DNA of 61,830 nucleotides, from positions 1 to 61,830 of the forward strand of contig JARGFW010000008.1 in the NCBI GenBank assembly GCA_029211085.1, read 5' to 3'. This document shows positions 57,949-61,830 of this stretch, piece after piece; the first letter of the stretch is position 1, and each line of letters opens with the position of its first letter. A model generated the notes under the pieces. The model did not search any database, had not been told where the DNA came from, and saw only the letters and a program-made list of their open reading frames with translations. Origin of the DNA: Deferrisomatales bacterium (lineage in GTDB: Bacteria; Desulfobacterota; Deferrisomatia; Deferrisomatales; JARGFW01). The position numbers and the translations under genes are program-made.

Positions 57949-58176
57949 ATGGGAACCTACACACTGCCACTGGGGCGCATTGCCGAGCACGAGCACCCGC
58001 ACCCCGAACGCACGGCCCGGAAGCTGGCGAGCTCGGGCATTTTCGCCGACTACCTCTTCCGCGTCTGGCCGAACCGCAAGGCGATGGCGACCACCATACG
58101 CATGCAGCAACGCCGGGCGCCCCGCATGGACGACTGGCGCCCCATCGTGCCGCTGACCGATGGAGAGGGGTACTAG
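57949..58176 (+). CDS. First gene of the rightward operon, basic 75-residue protein
   Basis: AGAAGGAGGCGAGACCG precedes ATG. GTYTLPLGRIAEHEHPHPER, ASSGIFADYLFRVWPNRKAM, TIRMQQRRAPRMDDWRPIVP. His- and Arg-rich, no family recognised. Being first after a strong regulated promoter, it might be a host-takeover or regulatory protein. Confidence 0.6.
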   Translation: MGTYTLPLGRIAEHEHPHPERTARKLASSGIFADYLFRVWPNRKAMATTIRMQQRRAPRMDDWRPIVPLTDGEGY

Positions 58177-58179
58177 CCC

Positions 58180-58344
58180 ATGACACACCTATCCATCAGG
58201 CGCCACGAGACGGCCGGCCGCGTCGGCTGGACGATCACACAGAGGGAGAGGGAGACCACCATGCTACCGGTTGAAACCATCTGGCCGTCGCTGCTGACCA
58301 TTGTGTGCATCCTCCTGGCATGGGTAGCGCACACCATTGGGTAG
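58180..58344 (+). CDS. Membrane microprotein
   Basis: 54 residues, or 27 if translation starts at the internal ATG 58261, which has the better SD (GAGGGAGAGGGAGACCACC). The C-terminal part LPVETIWPSLLTIVCILLAW-VAHTIG is a single membrane span. The alternative short form would be an almost entirely transmembrane peptide. Confidence 0.5.
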   Translation: MTHLSIRRHETAGRVGWTITQRERETTMLPVETIWPSLLTIVCILLAWVAHTIG

Positions 58345-58412
58345 CCATTGCCCCTTGCCCATCCTCACGGGTGGGCCTGGGAGAGTGACTACGCACCGAA
58401 GGAGGGCACGCG

Positions 58413-59807
58413 ATGAAGATCACCGAGCACACCAAGAAGAAAGGCGGCCGGCGGTACTGGACCATCCAGGCGGAGAGCATGGAGGAAGATACCGCGATGG
58501 GCGCGAACATGGCGCTCTTGTTGAGCAAATGGAAAAAAGGCGAGTACCGGGCTTGGTATACCTACGACGCACAAGCCGCGTTAGCGATACGCAACGGCTG
58601 GAACTGCGAAACATCTGAGGAGGATGAACCCGTGGACGATTGGAGAGAGACACGCACGGCATTGGAGCATGGAGACACCGTCTCGGCCGTCGATTTGCGC
58701 AAAGCGGCATCGGCACGAGCACGGGAGTTGGAGCCCGACCGGCCGCGCACGGCGATGAGCCAGACCTGGAGCCGGGACGAACTGGCGGCCTATGTACTCG
58801 ACGGCACGGCGCCGGCGGGAGCGCCTGCAGCGGCTCCTGCTCCCGTGAAGATGATCCCCGCCGGCACAGTCTCTGAACCCGCATGGGCGCCTGCAGCGCC
58901 CCCCGCAGTGACAACTGCCACACCGGCCGCACCGCCGGCCCTGGGAGACCTGGGCGCGATGCTGGCGGCGCTGGTGGAGCCCTACGTCAAGGGCGCCGTC
59001 GATGCCGAAACCGTCCGCGCCATCGTCCGGGAAGAGGCTGGGATCGCGCCGCACCGTTTCGAGGTGGTGCTACCCACCGGGGCAGTGCACGCGGCCGGCA
59101 TGCAGCACGCGCAGTTTCCCAAGCTGGTGCGCCGCTTGGGCGCTGGGCTCCACGTGATGCTGGTGGGTTCCCCGGGAACGGGCAAGACGCACGCATGCCA
59201 CGCTGCAGCGAGCGCCCTGGGGTTGTCGTTCCACACCACCAGCGTCGGCGCGCAGACGACCAAGAGCGATTTGCTGGGATTCATCGATGCACATTCCAAA
59301 CTGGTGCGTACGCAGTTCCGGGAAGCGTACGAGCACGGCGGCGTGTTCCTGCTGGACGAGATTGACGCCGGCAACCCTAACGTCCTGACTGTCCTGAACG
59401 CGGCGCTGGCCAACGGCTGCTGCCCGTTTCCCGATGGGATGGTTGACCGGCATGCAGACTTCCGGGGAGTAGCGGCCGCGAACACCTACGGCCGGGGAGG
59501 CGACAGGCTTTTCGTCGGGCGCAACCAGTTGGACGCGGCAAGCCTCGACCGATTTGTCGTGTTGGACTGGGACGTGGACGAACGGCTGGAAACCGCCCTG
59601 ACCGGCAACAACGACTGGTGCACGTACGTGCAGCGAATGAGGAAAGCAGCGGGCAGCGTCCGGGCGCAAGTGGTCATATCCCCGCGCGCCTCGATAAACG
59701 GCGCCAAGATCCTGGCCAGCGGCGACACCTGGGAGGAAGCCGAGGCCGAGGCGCTCTGGAAGGGCATCCCGGCCGAGCTCCGCGAACAGATCAAACGCGC
59801 GGCATAG
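58413..59807 (+). CDS. MoxR/CobS-like AAA+ ATPase
   Basis: 464 residues. Residues 1-125 form a separate N-terminal region (KITEHTKKKGGRRYWTIQAE...), then an Ala/Pro-rich linker (~130-190). The AAA+ domain follows: Walker A VGSPGTGKTHAC near residue 255, Walker B VFLLDEIDAGN near 310, sensor-1 AAANTYGRGG and an arginine-finger region (LDAASLDRFVVLDWDVDERL). MoxR/CbbQ/CobS ATPases remodel targets together with vWA-domain partners, and the next gene looks like such a partner. Its phage target is unknown. Confidence 0.85.
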   Translation: MKITEHTKKKGGRRYWTIQAESMEEDTAMGANMALLLSKWKKGEYRAWYTYDAQAALAIRNGWNCETSEEDEPVDDWRETRTALEHGDTVSAVDLRKAASARARELEPDRPRTAMSQTWSRDELAAYVLDGTAPAGAPAAAPAPVKMIPAGTVSEPAWAPAAPPAVTTATPAAPPALGDLGAMLAALVEPYVKGAVDAETVRAIVREEAGIAPHRFEVVLPTGAVHAAGMQHAQFPKLVRRLGAGLHVMLVGSPGTGKTHACHAAASALGLSFHTTSVGAQTTKSDLLGFIDAHSKLVRTQFREAYEHGGVFLLDEIDAGNPNVLTVLNAALANGCCPFPDGMVDRHADFRGVAAANTYGRGGDRLFVGRNQLDAASLDRFVVLDWDVDERLETALTGNNDWCTYVQRMRKAAGSVRAQVVISPRASINGAKILASGDTWEEAEAEALWKGIPAELREQIKRAA

Positions 59808-59820
59808 AGAGGGCACGAGC

Positions 59821-60666
59821 ATGCAACGCTATACGGTTGAGGGCACACACTGGGCACTGCACACCACGGGTCTCCACGACGCGCTGTCAGTGGCTGGGGA
59901 GGCGGCGGCGGTATCCCCTGCAGACGTTACGCTGCACTCCCGGGAATTGAGCGAATGGACAGAGTTTTTCGCCTCGCCGACGTTCGAGGACGCGGCAGAA
60001 CTGGCACAAAACGGCTGGCCCGAGGGGCGCCGGGAAATGGCCGAGAGGTTCGACACGCTACAGATCGCGCAGACCGCCGAGGATACCGGCGCCTACTCCT
60101 GGGAGACCGAGGGCAGCTTTTTCGACCTGGGGCAACTCCTGAGCGGGGAACCGGAGCACTGGCTCCACGAGGAACGAGAACCACGCCGGCGCGTCTGGCA
60201 AATCACTGTCAACGTAGCGGCATCGAACAAGGTGACGCAGGCCACCATAATGAACCGGGGCGCGGCCGTCCTGGCACTGGTGGACGCATTGCAGGGCGCC
60301 GGGGATATTGTGGAACTCCACGTAGTGGCCAGCGCGCGCGACTGGAGCAAGAGCATCGGGCGCAACATCCTCACCACCATCCCCTTGGGAGTGACGCCGC
60401 TCGATATGGGCACGGCCGCGTATGCCCTGGCGCACCCGAGCATGCTCCGACGCATCATCCTGGGGTGCATGGAGTATGCCAGCCCTGGGAAGGTCAAAAG
60501 CGCCTACGGGAAACCCTGCGACCCCGAGGGGCCGGAGTACCGGGACGACCTAGGGGCCGGCAAGATCTACCTGGGCGCCCTGACGAGCAAAGACCAGCAC
60601 TTCCCGACACCGGAAGCGGCGGCCGGGTGGCTAAACGCCAAGGTGAGCGCAATCAACGCCCTGTAG
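59821..60666 (+). CDS. Partner of the AAA+ ATPase (DUF7192-like, degenerate vWA?)
   Basis: 281 residues, starting 13 nt after the ATPase stop. N-terminal region with EWTEFFASPTFEDAAELAQN and GWPEGRREMAERF, familiar from a phage family found beside MoxR-like ATPases. The second half has a Rossmann-like pattern (RRVWQITVNVAASNKVTQAT, NRGAAVLALVDALQGAGDIV, ELHVVASARDW) reminiscent of a vWA domain lacking the MIDAS Asp/Ser residues. Likely works with the ATPase; fold assignment is inference. Confidence 0.65.
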   Translation: MQRYTVEGTHWALHTTGLHDALSVAGEAAAVSPADVTLHSRELSEWTEFFASPTFEDAAELAQNGWPEGRREMAERFDTLQIAQTAEDTGAYSWETEGSFFDLGQLLSGEPEHWLHEEREPRRRVWQITVNVAASNKVTQATIMNRGAAVLALVDALQGAGDIVELHVVASARDWSKSIGRNILTTIPLGVTPLDMGTAAYALAHPSMLRRIILGCMEYASPGKVKSAYGKPCDPEGPEYRDDLGAGKIYLGALTSKDQHFPTPEAAAGWLNAKVSAINAL

Positions 60667-60709
60667 GACGGGGCACGCACGGTGCGTACGCACCAGAGGA
60701 GGCAGCACT

Positions 60710-61015
60710 ATGGGACTCGAACTTACCAAGCAACCCGACACCTACCTGCACCTGGGCCGAGTGGTGGCAACACCTGGGGCCGTGGAACTGGTGCAGGACA
60801 CCAAGACCGACCCGGCGCAGTTGCTGCTCCGGCACGCATCGGGCGACTGGGGGGAACTGTGCGACGAGGACCGCGCGGCGAACCGCGCGGCACTCCGGCA
60901 CGGCCTGCGCGTGATGAGTGTCTACCACCTCCAGGGCTCGTCGGCCCAGGTGGTCTGGATCATTACAGAGGGGGACCGCAGCGTCACCACGCTCCTACTG
61001 CCCGAGGACTACTGA
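60710..61015 (+). CDS. Conserved mobile-element protein (LGxVVATPGA...GDWG...LLPEDY family)
   Basis: 101 residues behind AGGAGGCAGCACT. LHLGRVVATPGAVELVQDTK, LLLRHASGDWGELCDEDRAA, NRAALRHGLRVMSVYHL and VWIITEGDRSVTTLLLPEDY match a family spread widely on plasmids, ICEs and phages, usually unannotated. Function unknown, possibly stress- or defence-related. Upstream gap holds one TGCGTACGCA palindrome. Confidence 0.8.
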   Translation: MGLELTKQPDTYLHLGRVVATPGAVELVQDTKTDPAQLLLRHASGDWGELCDEDRAANRAALRHGLRVMSVYHLQGSSAQVVWIITEGDRSVTTLLLPEDY

Positions 61016-61041
61016 TTCCACCCACAACGAGGAGGAACACC

Positions 61042-61650
61042 ATGAGCGCACACGACGATTATCTGGACCCCGACAGGTACTTGGGGACCGCAGAGGACTG
61101 GGGATGGGACGACATGGTGGAGGCCCTACAGCAACACAGTACGCACAGGTGGGACTATGAACCGATCCACTGCTGTCTCACCGGCAAAGATGCCGACCTC
61201 GAATCCCAGGGCCAGCAGGGCATCGAACTGACCGGGCTGGACGACGAGTGTGCACAGTTCACGGTGCACGCAGGCAAGACGTTCGTGGGCGCCGACGTGA
61301 GCCTCAACGTGGACGACAGCACCATGACCAACGCAGAACACAAAGCTGCCGTGGCCTCCTATCTGGAACAGGCGCAAGAAGTGGTCTGTGGCATCCCCTT
61401 CGGTGGGGAGTGGGACGGGGACTCTTGGTATATCACACACGAGGACTCCTGCGGGAAGGTGGACGTGGTCTACGACGACGACGACGCACCCGACTATGAG
61501 GCCACGGCGCAAGCAATTATCGATGAAGCAAACCGCATGTTGGAGACGTGGGAACTTGAAATACGAGGTGCCGACGCAGTGCTAGACCAGATCGCCGGGT
61601 GGGCCGACGAAGAGGGCAACCGTCTGCCTTGTGTCACCCGCAACCCGTAG
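61042..61650 (+). CDS. Acidic hypothetical protein, 202 residues
   Basis: ATG at 61042 behind GAGGAGGAACACC. Very acidic throughout (AHDDYLDPDRYLGTAEDWGW, KVDVVYDDDDAPDYEATAQA), with helices near the C-terminus (IIDEANRMLETWELEIRGAD). Charge is consistent with a DNA-mimic or inhibitor type protein, but no family is recognised. Lies in the early rightward operon, where anti-defence genes often occur. Confidence 0.6.
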   Translation: MSAHDDYLDPDRYLGTAEDWGWDDMVEALQQHSTHRWDYEPIHCCLTGKDADLESQGQQGIELTGLDDECAQFTVHAGKTFVGADVSLNVDDSTMTNAEHKAAVASYLEQAQEVVCGIPFGGEWDGDSWYITHEDSCGKVDVVYDDDDAPDYEATAQAIIDEANRMLETWELEIRGADAVLDQIAGWADEEGNRLPCVTRNP

Positions 61651-61668
61651 GACGAAGGAGGGACACCA

Positions 61669-61818
61669 ATGCAGACCTGGATCGTCACCGAGGTAGTTAC
61701 CTACGAGGTCGAGGCCGACGACGAAGAGGGGGCAATCGAAGCCCTGTGCGCTCTCGGCCAGGACGAGTTGAACGCAGCATATACCGGGACACAGGAGCGC
61801 ACCGCTGAACCGGCTTGA
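61669..61818 (+). CDS. Small acidic protein at the window end
   Basis: 49 residues, ATG behind GAAGGAGGGACACC. QTWIVTEVVTYEVEADDEEG then AIEALCALGQDELNAAYTGT: a short beta-alpha acidic protein of a kind common in phage early operons. Twelve bases after its stop the window ends; base 1 resumes with an RBS for the next plus-strand gene. Confidence 0.6.
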   Translation: MQTWIVTEVVTYEVEADDEEGAIEALCALGQDELNAAYTGTQERTAEPA

Positions 61819-61830
61819 CCGTTGAACGCT

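Overview
The window reads as the complete genome, or very nearly so, of a temperate tailed phage with a podovirus-type gene set. It has a P22-like order of terminase, portal, scaffold and coat genes, tail-tube/adaptor-like proteins, several glycine- and coiled-coil-rich ejection-type proteins and one giant virion-type protein. I see no long tape-measure, sheath or baseplate genes. Base composition is GC-rich throughout, apart from a few AT-rich patches. The attachment site copies the 3' end of a bacterial tRNA-Cys(GCA) gene, including an encoded CCA, which points to a GC-rich proteobacterial host. Genome size, gene order and the ~4,560-residue protein recall the Bcep22-like Burkholderia podophages; that comparison is from memory and was not tested by alignment. 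The attP lies inside the window with phage genes on both sides, and the rightward operon runs off the right end and appears to continue at base 1. The window is therefore best read as a circularised or virion-form genome rather than an integrated prophage with host flanks.

Layout. (1) 1-1827, plus: small early/accessory genes, the continuation of the rightward operon that starts at 57.9 kb. (2) 1883-7969, minus: leftward replication/recombination operon (ribbon-helix-helix protein, YqaJ-type exonuclease, RecT annealing protein, OB-fold protein, replisome-organizer-like protein, primase-helicase). (3) 7970-8268: divergent control region with promoters in both directions and a 25-bp inverted-repeat operator. 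(4) 8269-10319, plus: putative regulator, tyrosine integrase and a small Cys/His protein, ending in a terminator. (5) 10320-10753: attP region with the tRNA-Cys core, flanking identical 20-bp repeats, tandem 22-bp-period repeats and a terminator. (6) 10754-57082, minus: one very long block transcribed leftward. In transcription order it holds small metal-binding and helper genes, a RuvC-like nuclease, lysis genes, terminase small and large subunits with a GIY-YIG gene between them, SSB, portal, scaffold, coat, minor head/tail proteins, ejection proteins, the 4,559-residue giant protein, and tail fibre/spike genes. (7) 57083-57948: non-coding region with iteron-like repeats, tandem palindromes and a strong rightward promoter. 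(8) 57949-61830, plus: rightward operon with a MoxR/CobS-like AAA+ ATPase, its partner and small conserved genes.

How it works together. The lysogeny decision probably plays out at the shared ACTGG-N15-CCAGT and ATRCCASTG-type sites found at several promoters. Replication appears to use host polymerase with phage organizer, primase-helicase, SSB and RecT/exonuclease. The leftward late block makes heads and tails and lyses the host. The giant polyvalent protein (pyrophosphatase-like, DNA methylase, helicase, GHKL ATPase and two zincin signatures) is probably carried in the virion and delivered with the DNA to counter host defences. The least expected observations are two out-of-frame ORFs, each with a good Shine-Dalgarno, nested in low-complexity linkers of the giant gene; a recurrent operator family; a long stem-loop before the replication genes; and the overuse of the palindrome TGCGTACGCA.
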